From Albula goreensis (taxonomy: Eukaryota > Chordata > Actinopteri > Albuliformes > Albulidae): a stretch of DNA of 64,000 nt. The notes below the pieces were generated by a model. That model did not search any database, was not told the DNA's origin, and saw only the letters and a program-made list of their open reading frames with translations. The translations under genes and the position numbers were made by a program. The stretch's first letter is position 1. Each line of letters starts with the position of its first letter. Below, one piece after another: positions 35,603-48,800 of this stretch. Where the stretch lies: contig CM040750.1 of NCBI GenBank assembly GCA_022829145.1, positions 1,312,501 to 1,376,500 of the forward strand. The letters are read 5' to 3'.

Positions 35603-35955
35603 AGCAACAAAAACATTTCAGTTATGAAAAAAACTGCTTACAAGCCATTGGCAGCCGTTTTAACAGATAAATATTAATAATTTACAAAGATGAGGGATGC
35701 GCTTCTGTTTTTTTATGAAGATCTTGGACCTGATTCTGCCGATGTTGCTGTTAATGCCAAGCCAATTTAGGGCCCCCAGTGCTGTTCTCATGCAAAATGC
35801 TAGCAGGGGCTTTCATCCTGCTAAATCACAGGGTTCAGCACAGTGCCCCCCCCACAGTGTGCTACTGAGGCTTGACTGTATCGAGGCCTACGGTGGCTTC
35901 CCTGCTGGGCCTGCCCCAACAGAGGGAGGATTCAGCCTGCTCAGGCTGCCCTACT

Positions 35956-37078
35956 TGATCATTTAGCTCATGGCCTATGGTGGTATGAGTCTGATCATAT
36001 AGCTCATGGCCTATGGTGGTACGAGTCTGATCATATAGCTCATAACCTATGGTGGTATGAGTCTGATCGTATAGCTCATGGCCTATGGTGGTACAAGTCT
36101 GATTAAGTAGCTCATGGCCTATGGTGGTACAAGTCTGATTAAGTAGCTCATGGCCTATGGTGGTATGAGTCTGATCATATAGCTCATGGCCTATGGTGGT
36201 ATGAGTTTGATCGAGCAGCTCATAACCTATGGTGGTACGAGTTTGATCAAGTAGCTCATAACCTATGGTGGTATGAGTCTGATTAAGTAGCTCATGGCCT
36301 ATGGTGGTACGAGTCTGATCAAGTAGCTCATGGCCTATGGTGGTACGAGTCTGATCAAGTAGCTCATGACCTATGGTGGTACGAGTCTGATCAAGTAGCT
36401 CATGGCCTATGGTGGTATGAGTTTGATCAAGTAGCTCATGGCCTATGGTGGTATGAGTCTGATCATATAGCTCATGGCCTATGGTGGTATGAGTTTGACC
36501 AAGTAGCTCATAACCTATGGTGGTACGAGTCTGATCAAGTAGCTCATGACCTATGGTGGTATGAGTTTGATCTAGTAGCTCATGGCCTATGGTGGTACAA
36601 GTCTGATCAAGTAGCTCATAACCTATGGTGGTATGAGTTTGATCTAGTAGCTCATGGCCTATGCAGGTATGAGTTTGATCTAGTAGCTCATGGCCTATGG
36701 TGGTACGAGTCTGATTAAGTAGCTCATGGCCTATGGTGGTATGAGTTTGATCGAGCAGCTCATAACATATGGTGGTACGAGTTTGATCAAGTAGCTCATA
36801 ACCTATGGTGGTATGAGTTTGATCAAGTAGCTCATAACCTATGGTGGTATGAGTTTGATCAAGTAGCTCATAACCTATGGTGGTATGAGTTTGATCAAGT
36901 AGCTCATAACCTATGGTGGTACGAGTCTGATTAAGCAGCTCATGGCCTATGGTGGTATGAGTCTGATTAAGTAGCTCATGACCTATGGTGGTACGAGTTT
37001 GATCAAGTAGCTCATAACCTATGGTGGTACGAGTCTGATCAAGTAGCTCATGGCCTATGGTGGTACGAGTCTGATCAG
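35956..37078. repeat. 36-bp minisatellite, 31 copies, indel-free
   Basis: The 36-bp unit has cores TAGCTCATGGCCTATGGTGG and TACGAGTCTGATCAAG. The first and last TAGCTCATGG (35964 and 37044) are exactly 30 units apart, so there is no net indel. Copies vary at GGCC/AACC, ACGAG/ATGAG, GTCTG/GTTTG and CAAGT/CATAT/TTAAGT. Stops occur in the unit, so no long frame results. A similar text, GGCCTACGGTGGCTTCC, lies just upstream at about 35886. Confidence 0.96.
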
Positions 37079-38513
37079 TTGGAGATGTTGACTAAAGACA
37101 AACTCTGCCAAACTCCAGTCCTCATTTATACTTCACATCAAAATTGACAAAAGAACTGTTGGTCTAATACAGGCCCTGTCTACTACCTCCCTTTGAGTAC
37201 TCCTTCCTGTTGAATAATTAATCTTTCAGTGTTCCCCATATCTTCATGATCTGGTAAAGCATCTGAGTAAATCAACTGGCTTTAAGAATGAAAAGACAGG
37301 CCTCACATGTTCAACTTGAGAGAAAAACGTTTTAAAAGTGAACTCCACAATGCAATATACTCCCTTCATTAGATGTATCTTACTATGGTCTGTAAAAAAA
37401 AAAAGAAATCTTAGGAAATATTCTTTCCTAAGAATATTCTATCAGGAGACCTGATTGGCCAACTGAATGCATACATTTTACATGGTGGGGTTGATTTACT
37501 GAAGCACTTACAATTTTTTTCACCAGCAAAACAGTTTTGTACTAAGAGAACATGTGACTGGATCAAATGAGCTACCTCTACCAATCACAAATCATGTCAC
37601 TTAAACTGCATATGCAAAAATCTAAAGTGCGAAAGGCTTTGATTAATCTGGCTTTAGTTATGACATTTCAAGTATTATTTCAATATTGAAAATAAGCTCT
37701 TCATTTGTATTTATAGCTTCTTCACAAAAACATAAAAACCATAATCTACCAAACGCTGAGATGACTTACTATAGTGCTTTGATAGTCACAGCACCGTTTC
37801 TGTTCTTTAAATAAGCACCTTCATGTATGTTCCCGCAAATCCCCGAGCCTGGATTTGAATATCTTGGCATTGATAAATGCATTGCAGCTCAGATTTGAAT
37901 CTTCGGAAGTTTTTTTCCCCCAGTGATCAATGAACAAACAAATGTGACACGTGAAATTTAGGCAACGTGAATCTGCCGGAACATCAGATAGTGGAGGAAA
38001 ACTACAGCAGTGGCACATTATTAAAAGTGTCACAGACAGTTGTCTTTAAACAGTAAGTAATCCTAAGTGAAAAGGCCAATTCGTTCCTTCCAGGTCCAGT
38101 CTCCCTGCAGATAAACATTTCCTATACCTCCTAATCAAGGATGTGGTGTGCAGAGTGGAGGCTGGGTCCAGAAGAAAGCTTATTGCAAATTGTTTGGCAG
38201 AAGCGATCGGGCTTCACTTTGCTTGGCCTGAAAGATGTTAATAACGCACTGAGACTGTCAGCACAGATACTTGTTGAGCCCCCCGGTTCACACTGATGAG
38301 TTGTGGCAATAGGAGGTAGTGGAGATGACTCGCTCCATTAAATGCAAATTTCAATAAAAATTCGTGAAGCCAGGCCGTTTCCATGTCAATGCTTCAGACA
38401 GAGTAATGAGGAGGAACAGCGTGATGTCTTCCATTTGCTGACTGACAGAGCTGCTTATCCCAGCAAGAGAGGTACCCGGTTTTTAATTATGACCCTGCGT
38501 GTCTGCACCTGTT
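37079..38513. other. unique sequence, possible conserved noncoding block
   Basis: No gene seen. The stretch 38040-38400 is non-repetitive with balanced composition and could be a conserved element. This is an impression only. Confidence 0.3.
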
Positions 38514-39092
38514 ACCTGAGGGAGAGTTTACCATCATGGGCGGAATTTCTGGAGGATGCACCACACTCATACCTGAGGGAGAGTTTACCATCATGGGCAG
38601 AAATTTCTGGAGGATGCACCAAACTCATACCTGAGGGAGAGCTCACCTCCATGGGCAGAAATTTCTGGAGGATTCACCACACTCATACCTGAGGGAGAGT
38701 TCACCATCATGGGCAGAAATTTCTGGAGGATGCACCAAACTCATACCTGAGGGAGAGCTCACCTCCATGGGCAGAAATTTCTGGAGGATTCACCACACTC
38801 ATACCTGAGGGAGAGTTTACCATCATGGGCAGAAATTTCTGGAGGATGCACCAAACTCATACCTGAGGGAGAGCTCACCTCCATGGGCAGAAATTTCTGG
38901 AGGATTCACCACACTCATACCTGAGGGAGAGTTCACCATCATGGGCAGAAATTTCTGGAGGATGCACCAAACTCATGCCTGAGGGAGAGCTCACCTCCAT
39001 GGGCAGAAATTTCTGGAGGATTCACCACACTCATACCTGAGGGAGAGCTCACCACCATGGGCAGAAATTTCTGGAGGATGCACCACACTCAT
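38514..39092. repeat. 58-bp minisatellite, 10 copies, dimeric
   Basis: The unit is 58 bp with cores ACCTGAGGGAGAGTTTACCA and GGGCAGAAATTTCTGGAGGA. Two monomer types alternate for most of the array: one with GAGTTTACCATC (or TTCACC) and GATGCACCAAAC, the other with GAGCTCACCTCC and GATTCACCACAC. This gives a 116-bp higher-order unit. Only 1 bp is missing over ten copies. Confidence 0.95.
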
Positions 39093-41677
39093 AGAGAACA
39101 GAAGTACATACCTGTAGCTACAGGTCACATCATGCGTGGGACTGTTCCAGGACTGTAAATTTTTTTTGGAGTCAAAAAAAAAGTTAAGAAAAAAATAAAT
39201 AGAAGCCCAAAACTGCTAAAATATTTATCTGTTTCGATATACCACCACCAAAGAACAAATGGATAGGCATTGTTTTGCTTAATGTTTACACAAGATGAAC
39301 TGAAAAGATTAGATGGATTGAACAGCCTGGTATGGTTATTGTATGTTCTTATGCTGTTTTCCTTTACTACTACAATTTTACTTTTATCCTTTGCTCCACC
39401 AGGAATGGCCAGTTGTGACTGTAAGCCCATTGTGGTACTTCTGTGGATTCAGCAAGGTACAGACAAATACACACTCTACAAATAAGAGTGAATCTCAGCA
39501 GAGAGAACTACCACCATGGTATGAAAACTGCAAACCATCTCTCCATGTACATATTGGGTCTCAGTAAAAGTCAGAGCTACTGCAGGTAGCAGCTGGACAC
39601 TGTAGGGTCCCCAGTTGCATTTCTAGGTTTCAGGACGTCAGTGCAAAGCTCATGCCATAAGTGCAGTGAGCTGCAGACATTTTGGAGTTGTGTTTTCCCA
39701 ATTTAATAAGAATTTTAGTGTTAAAAATTCATGTTTTAGTATGTAAATGAAGAAACTGTAATAAAATGTAGTTTGTGTTTCATACACAACATTACACAAT
39801 CTCAGAGCAACTTCAGCATTGGCTTATTCTTGTTTATTGGCTTAGATCCTGCTGCATATCAGAATTTGATATATTTGTACCTTAAGCAGAAGCTCATGTA
39901 TCGCATCATATAATATTGTGAAGATAACAGCAATATATTTTCTACAGTATGTTATACTTGAATTAAGGATGCACAGACAACCACTAAGGCATTTGAAGAG
40001 TAAAAGAGTTAAGTAAGAAGTGATCCCTTTCCACACATTTTCAGAGGACTGTGAAGGTCAGAAGGATGACTGGAAGCATCGGGAGTGTCCTAGTTCTTGT
40101 TGTGTGTGAGACTGCGGACAAGGCTTGCTTGCTGCTCTTGCCGTCAGTGATAATTTGAATACGGTTCGGTAGTTCTCTTCCTGTATCACACTGAGGTGTT
40201 GCGATTTAATTCCTCCCCCGTGTCCACAGCACAGCGGACAGCTTCCTCCATGGGCCTTAAATGAAGGAGCCGTTCACAGTGTGGGCTCTCGTACCTGGCA
40301 TAAAGCGCCAGTAAAATCGCTCATGCTTTTTGTCGGTTTCTGCAAGCACTTTAATTGGCACTCATCTGTCATTTTGGCCCTCTGTAGGCAGCAAGTGCCA
40401 AGTGTTGATTGACACCCCCCCTCTATAGCCCTTCTCTATGAAAGCCATTAAAGTACACTCTGGTCTGATGGTGAGGCACCTTTGTGAGGTCACTGCTCTC
40501 TCTCTTTCTCTCTTTACTGCTTTCAGCACCCCCATTCCCTGCTCAACACTCGGTCAGAACATTGGGCTGGGGGGGGGAAGAGGAGTGGGAACAGTGAACA
40601 TCGTTCATGCACATTCTCCTGTGTCACAAAGGCTAGCAGGGAATATCAACATGGGTACTATTCAACCGTGCTATGCAGGACGTTAGCTTTTATGTTTTTC
40701 CACTCCTTATCAATGCTTTGTCAGAGAATTATAGCATTCTTTGGCTTAACAAGCCACAGACCAGCAGCTTGTGAAACGCTATCCCATTAGCTAACCTCAG
40801 TGTGAGAATAAGGGTGGAAAGGGGAGGAAAAACAGCATCAATGTAGAACAGCATCATGTTCCAACGACAGAGAGATAACACTGCTGCCAATCTGAAGTTG
40901 TACAAATGGAAAAGCAAGCAAGCAGTCGGGATACAGCGTGACACATTTGGACTGGTACTAAATCATTTTTTGTTTTTTTTACAGAATGATGTGAGCCATA
41001 TGGCCCTCAGAAATAGTGCTTTACTTTTCCAAAGCACAGTTCACCCATACCCCCACTGTTTGAAATATGTGCCAAGCCAGATGCAAGTAACAATTTCAAG
41101 ACTTCATCAATCAATCTTTTGGTCGTTTTGATAAATAACTACTGTTTAGTAACATTTCCTGGCTTGAATTGCACACTGGGAATAAGGAGGACCAAATCAT
41201 GGATCCAAAAAGGAACTTTTGAGACATTTATCACACTTGGACAACATCTGTATAAAACTGCTTAAAGCAGAGGCCATTCAGGGCCAGGGTATTTTCTGCC
41301 ATTTTTTATTTTTACATTCAATTTCCGTCATGGGAAGCTGATTCACGTTCCAGTCTGTAATGTTTAAGGATGAAACGATGTGCTTAACAGGGCCAGCAAC
41401 TTGAAAGAGTTCATACAGTGACAGCTCTGACAGCACAATCCAGACATTCTGAATGAGGCTGGCCTGAGCCAACAAGTGTGAGGCTAGATATTTATGGGTA
41501 CGATACATTACTAACTGTGCCCATCTCACACACTCAAAAACACACATATCTATATAGCCTTGAGAGATTGTAAGGTTGGCTCTTCAGAGCTGTGTGATGG
41601 AAACGATGTCTTCACAGAAATGGAGTACGTTACGAGTTACACCCCAACATTCCTGTCCTGCCAGGTGTGCTTATGTC
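39093..41677. other. unique sequence
   Basis: No gene is recognised. A possible LINE/SINE 3' tail is listed at 39243-39360. The part at 40080-40450 is non-repetitive and CpG-containing, a possible conserved noncoding block. An oligo-G run is at about 40570. Confidence 0.35.
39243..39360 (+). mobile_element. possible LINE 3'-tail relic
   Basis: The phrase AAAAGATTAGATGGATTGAA and TATTGTATGTTCTTATGCTG is like the 3' ends of fish non-LTR elements, which often close with 'GTATGTTCTTATG'. No RT-coding part is nearby. Confidence 0.35.
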
Positions 41678-41678
41678 C

Positions 41679-41699
41679 ATTTTCATTGCCCCAGTGAGG
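41679..41699. repeat. left 21-bp target-site duplication
   Basis: Begins ATTTTCATTG and ends CAGTGAGG. It is repeated exactly at 42691-42711 on the other side of the inserted segment. It could be 22 bp if the preceding C is counted. Confidence 0.9.
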
Positions 41700-42690
41700 A
41701 TATACATTTGGATATAACTTTGTTTATTGTTGTGTGTTCAGAATACCAAAATTCCCTGACCTTCAAATTTAAGTGTTCACACTTCAATTGACTGAGAAGG
41801 ACAAAGTTCTAACTTAATTAACCTCGTTATAAGTCTCATCTGTCACTAACCAAGTTAACTGGTTATGGAACTGGAATTAGTTCCCACTCTGGCCATCAAA
41901 AAGTTCTCCACTGATTTCGTCTGACCAGTTTACATTTATCGATTAGTTCATTTGAATTTATCACTTTTTTAAATGTATTTTCTTATTATATACATTTATT
42001 CATATTGCCATATTCAAAGTCAATAAAAATCTGAATATTTTCCCAAATGTTTACATCTACATAAAATCACTAAGTTTGGGCTTAACGTTGTAAGAGAAAA
42101 AGCCAGCTGAGCAGCAGTTTCGTCCACCTATCCACCCATGGAAGACTGGGGTTTGAGTGCAGGCTCTGCCCCCTGCATCTATGCCTCCTCTTCTCTGTAA
42201 CCCTCTCAGCTTTCCTACTGTCTGAATAAAGAAAAAACACATAGGGAGGATGGCTTTCCCACTCCCTCTTTTTAAAAAGAGAAAAAAGGCAAATGAACAA
42301 CAGTAGGGATTTACATAAATGCAGTACTAAAGCTGCTTCTTCATCTGCAGGAAAAACTCTTCAGATATATATTTATCTGACATATATTTATCCATGTGCA
42401 ATGGTCTGACATTTCTTCCCTGGTTCATGTCAGACTATTACTGCAACTGAGTATATGTGTTGAGTAACTGGGCTGATGAGACAGTGGTTGTGCATGCTTT
42501 AATTGCTTTAATACAGCTAATAAGAGAGTTTGTTGAAGATTCATGTTTGTCATTGAAATTTTTGTAGTGAGATGCAAATTTGAAACCAAGCGTGCACATG
42601 AAAATTGCCAAACAAAACAGCAGCAGCAAAGGGAAGTCACTGAATCATACATTATTCATAACTGCATTACTGACAAAAAAATTACAGGAC
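41700..42690. mobile_element. inserted copy of the 34.6-35.6 kb segment
   Basis: Bases 41703-42690 reproduce 34615-35602 without a difference that I could see. Three extra bases (ATA, 41700-41702) separate the left target duplication from the homologous part; the right junction is clean. There are no terminal inverted repeats and no poly-A or microsatellite tail at either junction. The long (21-bp) target duplication resembles LINE-type integration or a filled-in staggered break, not a DNA-transposon insertion. Confidence 0.9.
42093..42283 (+). mobile_element. tRNA-derived SINE copy (in inserted segment)
   Basis: Identical by eye to 35005-35195. It was carried along inside the larger inserted segment and is not itself bounded by the target duplication. 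Confidence 0.65.
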
Positions 42691-42711
42691 ATTTTCATTG
42701 CCCCAGTGAGG
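42691..42711. repeat. right 21-bp target-site duplication
   Basis: Exact repeat of 41679-41699. Confidence 0.9.
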
Positions 42712-45586
42712 TCTAAGCCTGTAGTATTCCTTTAGTCATTTCTTTCCAAATGTAAAATCAGCACATGGGGATCAGGTAGCGGGTTCTGTAGGCTGAGCAG
42801 TACGATGGGTGATTAACATCGCATTGGCTGAAAAGCATTACATGTCAGCTTCAGTTGGCAACAACCCAGCATCTTGCAAAATAATGTCCACTCAAGTCCT
42901 GTAAACTCGGGGCATTCGTTCACTTCCACAGCTCAGGACACCAGGCGCTTATCTGCCTGCCATTTATTGCTGACCGGTGTTCATTCTGTTTGGCACTACT
43001 GAAAGTCAAACTGAGCCAGCTGAGGGAGTCCAGAGCTACATATCCTCTATACTGAACACAGATCTGTTTCATACGAGGATTTGAGAACATATGAAATGGT
43101 GTACATACAGCCTAAATGAGCTACCTCTTTAACTCCCACTGGCTGCATACAATTTATTCAATTTTTCTCTCCTGTCAAATACATGCAGCATGAACACGAA
43201 GACACTTTTAGAGAGTTTTGGCATCTCTGCATTCTGATATTTTTGCAGACAGTGCTCCTTGGTAGTGGTACTTGGCCGATACAGCACTTAAGGTTGGTAT
43301 AGGCATCATTATTACTGTTTTACGAACATAGGTATGTCACATATATAGCCTGTTGAATGAAGTCTGCATATAGTATTAACGAGTGTACACATGTGCACAG
43401 TGCAATTGTGTTGTTTTTGTACAACTGCCCAACACTCCTTGCCGATTGTCCTTGATGAGATTAACAATTTGTTTGAATCAAAAATGACTAAAATCATTAT
43501 GAAAAAATCTTCTCATGAACCAGTCAGACTGGCTTCAAAGACGTACCTATTGGGTGCGAGACTGAGACATAAAATTGAAACATCACCCAAACATACCACT
43601 AGATGTCACTTACTTTTCTATAGAGAAGTTGTAAAAACCATATGGCCAACTGGTCATGCTGTGGTACCCTGCCATTGCTGCTCACAGCTCTATTCATAAC
43701 TATTGTTTCAGTGGTCTCAGTCTCCAGGATAAGAGATTCAAATCACTAATGTGTTCTGCTGAGTTCTTAAGCCAAATTAGACTGGCTGTGTTAAACACCG
43801 ATTCACACAGATGGAGAGACACTAATACTAATTCTTACTTAAAGGGCAAAGTGGCAGCAACAGTAAACGGAGACAGAATAAGGTGACCTGACAGTGAGGT
43901 GTGCAGGCTTCTCCGTTAATGTGGGGTCACTTTTCCAGATCCGGCGGGCCATTCCTGTAAACAGCACTTGCAATGAAAATGTTCAGACTGTACCCTTCAG
44001 GTTTTCATTTTGGATCAAGCAAACTGAACTCTTCTCCAGCAGTATTGAGAAGAGTGCCGTATACTTCAAGGACATGAAAAATGGTCTGGATTCCCTTTGA
44101 TGTTGGATTCTTCATATAAAAAATGCAGACACTCATTGGTTAATTTAAATAAAGGGCTGCAGTTAAACAATGACTAAAAATATTACTGGCAAGCTTAAAC
44201 AGCTGCTTATGGCATGTATACTGTGCTGGATCCATTTATCAAGTGTTTTCCTACAGTACTGTACTGAAACCTTTTCATATTAAGACCTTATTTCATGCCA
44301 ATAAACTTGGTTTTCTCACATGGTTGCTTGGATGGTGACTTCATTTCCAAGAGAGGAAAGGGAGGGGATATGTTTTACAGCTCTGAGCAAAATATATGGC
44401 AGACATGCAGCGCTTTGCATTTTCATTGCCTGCATTAGGCATGTTATATAATACAATCACGCAGAATTCAATTATAAGAAGAATAAAATACACATGCCGA
44501 GCCCCCACTCCAGATTCCTGCAATAACTGCTGCTTATTAAATATCTCAGTGCCTCACAGATATGAAGAGGGATTTTGCATCCATGCCCATCTTATTTTTT
44601 TCTAGTCTGCACTTTTTAGGAAAACCGCTGAACATGGAAACTTGTTTCGATACATGGAAAGCTGAAAGTGGTCACGACATTCCATGAAAATGACATTCAG
44701 ACTGTAAATGAAGGTATTAAGTGCAATGTCTAATGTGAGAATATTAAACACCAAAACTGTAAAAGCGTTAATATGTAAAAGTGTACATATGTATCCTCAT
44801 GTTCAGTGCTATCTCACATTGGAATGGAGAGAGCAGCCAGAGGACGCAGTCAGTTTGAAACTGAACATTTTCTAATTTACATCCTCCCATGCAATAATCA
44901 TGGTGCTGGCCAATTATATGGGGCCAATTATATTGGTGCTTAGCAGTGCAGTAAACTTAAGAGATCCAAAATGGAAAAGCATGATAAAAAGAAAGGGAGG
45001 TACAGAAAGGAGAAAAGAAACAAACCAGACTTGAGGGCAATGCAGCTGTTGTATGTATAATTGACACAGTCCATTGCCAACACCAACGATAAAGCTAGCA
45101 GCACGAGCACTAACAAAGGAGCACCGGCAACCAGCAGCCACACAGGCACTGAGTCTGTGTGTGTGTAAGGAGCTACAGCCGAGGAGGAGGGGAAAGAGAC
45201 ACAAGCTACAGGTGATGCTAGCACGAACAATGTTAACGTTAACGAAAGGGGATTCAGCTACATCACATGGTCAAAATCACATGAGTTGGACCTATCACTG
45301 GCTGTTCCAGTTGTGATGGGCTAGTTGTGTTAATACAGCCAAGGAATTTGTAAAATTCACCACCAAGGTTAGCTTCATTTTTGCGTGAGAGCACTAGAAG
45401 CAGTACACAAAGACACACACTGAAATGAAGCCAACAGTGAAAATTTCATAAAAACTGAAAACAATAAATAAATAAAATGTTTAAATAAGCTTGCAAACCA
45501 CTTTTGGGCTGATCAATTGCAAAATCTTGTCATAACGACGTCAAAGAACACGGTCCGTGTCCTGAACCCCCCCATCCATATCACTA
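42712..45586. other. unique sequence, no gene seen
   Basis: No array or transposon recognised. Short open frames only. Confidence 0.35.
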
Positions 45587-45846
45587 CAGACGGACGCAGA
45601 CTTACGATGGGCTTAGGTTCCAATAAACCCAATGTAAGTGGAAAATATTGTAAATCAAAAATGCATTTAATACACCTAACCTACCTAACATCAAAGAATA
45701 GCCTACCTTAAACATGCTTAAAATGTGACTGAACACAAAACCTATTTCATAATAAAGTGTTGAATACTGTCCTGAAAGTGATGCTGTCGCACCATCCTAA
45801 AGTTGAAAAATCGTAAGTTGGACCATTGTAGCTTTGGGACCATCTG
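45587..45846. mobile_element. Tigger/pogo-like MITE, about 260 bp
   Basis: TA dinucleotides at 45585-45586 and 45847-45848 flank imperfect ~24-bp inverted repeats: CAGACGGACGCAGACTTACG on the left, and the reverse complement CAGATGGTCCCAAAGCTACA on the right. The interior phrases AATGCATTTAATACACCTAA and AGTTGAAAAATCGTAAGTTG are those of a widespread vertebrate Tigger-related MITE that I recognise. No transposase is encoded. Confidence 0.75.
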
Positions 45847-48800
45847 TATATAAATAAGGAGAAGCTAAGGCCTCTATAGGATCCCTGTGGGACTCTCATA
45901 CACCTCCTTCCCTTATTACTTAGCAATGTATTAATTTCTGTACAAAGTTTAACCACAAATTCATATTTTTCATGTACAAACATTAAACCCAGTTTAAAGA
46001 CTGTTGAATTACTCTTAATTCAATTGTATCTAATTTAGTGTTTTAGTAATAAATGGCTTGGAGGAGCATCTCTCTCTCTCGCGCACGCACGCACGCACGC
46101 ACGCACACACACTCAAACAGACACTCTCTCTCTAAGGGCCTGCCTCCTGTGAGGTCACAAGTTTTTTCTTTTAAATAGGATAAGGTTACTTTAAGCAACT
46201 TCAGTTTCATAAATTAAATCCAGAACAGCTTATTCCATAATTATTCATGGTTTCTGTACCTTTACCAAGTGGACAAATAGTTTAAGGGTGGCCGTTCTCA
46301 GAAAGAGAAAAATCCTCCCTGCTTCCATCACTCAGTCTTGTCCTCCTTTCCCAGTGAGCACCGAGATGAAAGCGATCGTCTCCATGGCGAGCAGAGGGAA
46401 CCATTACAGAAACCCAAATAAATTCACTGGCTCTGTTTCTGCGTTGCTGCAATTTCACAAATTAGCTGGGAAGGTTCTGTAGGTGGGGGCCAGCAAGTGC
46501 CCGACAGAGTCACGCAAAGCCTCCCTTACTGAAAAGCTTTAAGCAAACCTTGGCCATGTCCATTAAACCCATCATAGCTGGAACAGCTGCAGGATTTGTT
46601 TTAGCGTTCACTTTTGAAAGGTTTCCTGCAGGGGGAAGAAAAACCTCTCAGTGTGTGTGCCTCTGGTAGGACTGGTGGGCACCGCATCTGGAGGTTGTTA
46701 AGAATTGTAATGGCAGAAAGATGTTCCGCCTCAAACTCAGGGTGGGTTCCTGACTTCAGCAGAAAACCTGCTCTTCTCACTCCGCTGTCAGTCCCAGAAT
46801 CACGCTGTTCTGTTCTACAGTTGGCCACACTTACACCCACATAAATCTCAGTAATACGAGCAAATATATTACTTAAGGTATACAATAAAATTGCATCTTG
46901 TTTGTTTTAGTAATATTAGTTTTTTTTTTTGGGAGTGGTCAGTTTTGCATCTGTGTCAGTTTATCACATATATTCGTGCTTCATGTAGCAAAGCTAACAA
47001 ATCTACAAATCATATTTACAAACACTGGGGTTATTGTGGGGCAATGACGCACAGGAATTTAAATGATGAATGGATAACCAAGTTTTCATTTTGCCTCAGA
47101 AACTACTTTCATGTGAATTTTAAACAATAGTTTTGTTGACATATCCTCAATTCTAAATAGTTTTCAAAAGGAAAATTGTTGCTGAAGTCATTTGCATTTT
47201 ATTGTACATACAATATCCAAAAATATTTTTATGCTTGAAAACCTGTGACTGCTCAGGTCCACACTTAGAGTGCAAGCATAACCCAAACCCTAACCTCTCA
47301 TGAGAAATGAAATGTTGATAAGTAAGCATATCTTCAGACATATACATAAGGGTGCACTTCACGCTTGTTTACATAACTGTTCAGTACATTTTATTTTAAA
47401 AAAAATGGAAAGTGTTTGGCCGACATGTGTCCATTTTTCAAGGACATGGCTGTTAGCAAAGAGCACTCTGATCGACAGTTTCATCCTGCTTCATGGCCAC
47501 TCTCGCCTTAGTGTCAATTTCAACTTTCACTGTGAGCCATGGGTTGAAAATAATATGAAAAGCGTCTAGTTCTGTAGAGAGAGAGAGCCAGCCATACTTG
47601 AGAAGCAAGATGCTCTATTTCAAGTCTTGTGTGCTACACCTTACCCCATGGTCTTAGGCACAATCATGGGCTTGGTTTGGCCACTTAATCAGTTCATTGA
47701 CGGACGTCATATGTATAAAACTCAGGCACAATGTTTATAAAGTACAGACAAAGTACAGATTAGGAGACTAATTAAACATGGGTGTGGTTTGGCCATAACA
47801 GAAAGTAATCAGTTTGTGTCATATGTCATTGCCTTTTAAACACAAAGTCTGTGCCTTGGAATATTGCCATTTTAACAGCGCTATGTATGTGTGGAAAAAC
47901 AGCAGATGTACTGCAAAAGAAAGAGACTGGCTCATGAATGAGACGCGAGTGCGCGGGCAGAGAAATTACAGAAACAGCAGGCAGCTCCCTGAGGTGAAGC
48001 AAGACTGTTCTCCTTTACTGTGATATTTCATTTCCAAACAAATTCACTCTTCACCGGCCAATGGTTTGGAAATAAACTACCCAGGGTACATATACAGCAG
48101 CCAATGTAGTATCTGTTATAATGTGCGTTTCATAACGATTAATGGAGTTTTGTATGAAAGATGTGTGTGATCTGCTATGTCTTTATCAGATTTTTTTCTC
48201 CCTCACAGCAACCCCTCACTCCAGGGGAAGGCAGCATGAGTGATCCCAAACTTTTCCATGAACCCTGGTTATGCATTCCTGGCTGACAGGTGTTATGGTG
48301 AATTGAATGTATTAGACACAATCACAAATGTAAGACAGTAAGGACTATCTAGGCACACTTAATTATCTATAGACATTGCACCCTTACCACTGCGATAACA
48401 AATGCAATAAGACTCAACACATGGTTTTTGCTGGTCTAAGCACGATTGCATTCAGTTGCATGCAAGATTGCAAAGCGCCAGCTTTCCGCCTGATCACACC
48501 TCACCTTAAGACCTACACGCCTATGTGGGTGCAACGTCATATGCTATTTAGAGGATGTAGGCTCACTGCGCTAAAATGACTACTATGTGGGGTGGAAACT
48601 AACGTAAAGCATAAGGCATAACAGTGCAAGGGGTGTTTTGCATTATTATATGTATTACTTAAAGTTCTCAAGATGAAGAAAAAAAAAATCCAGGACATTG
48701 TTTTGCAGAAAAGATTTAAAGCTAAAATTCATATTCTACATAAGATATAAAAAATAAAAAGTGAAAAGGTAGTGACAGTAGATAGCTGAGAGTGTGCTAC

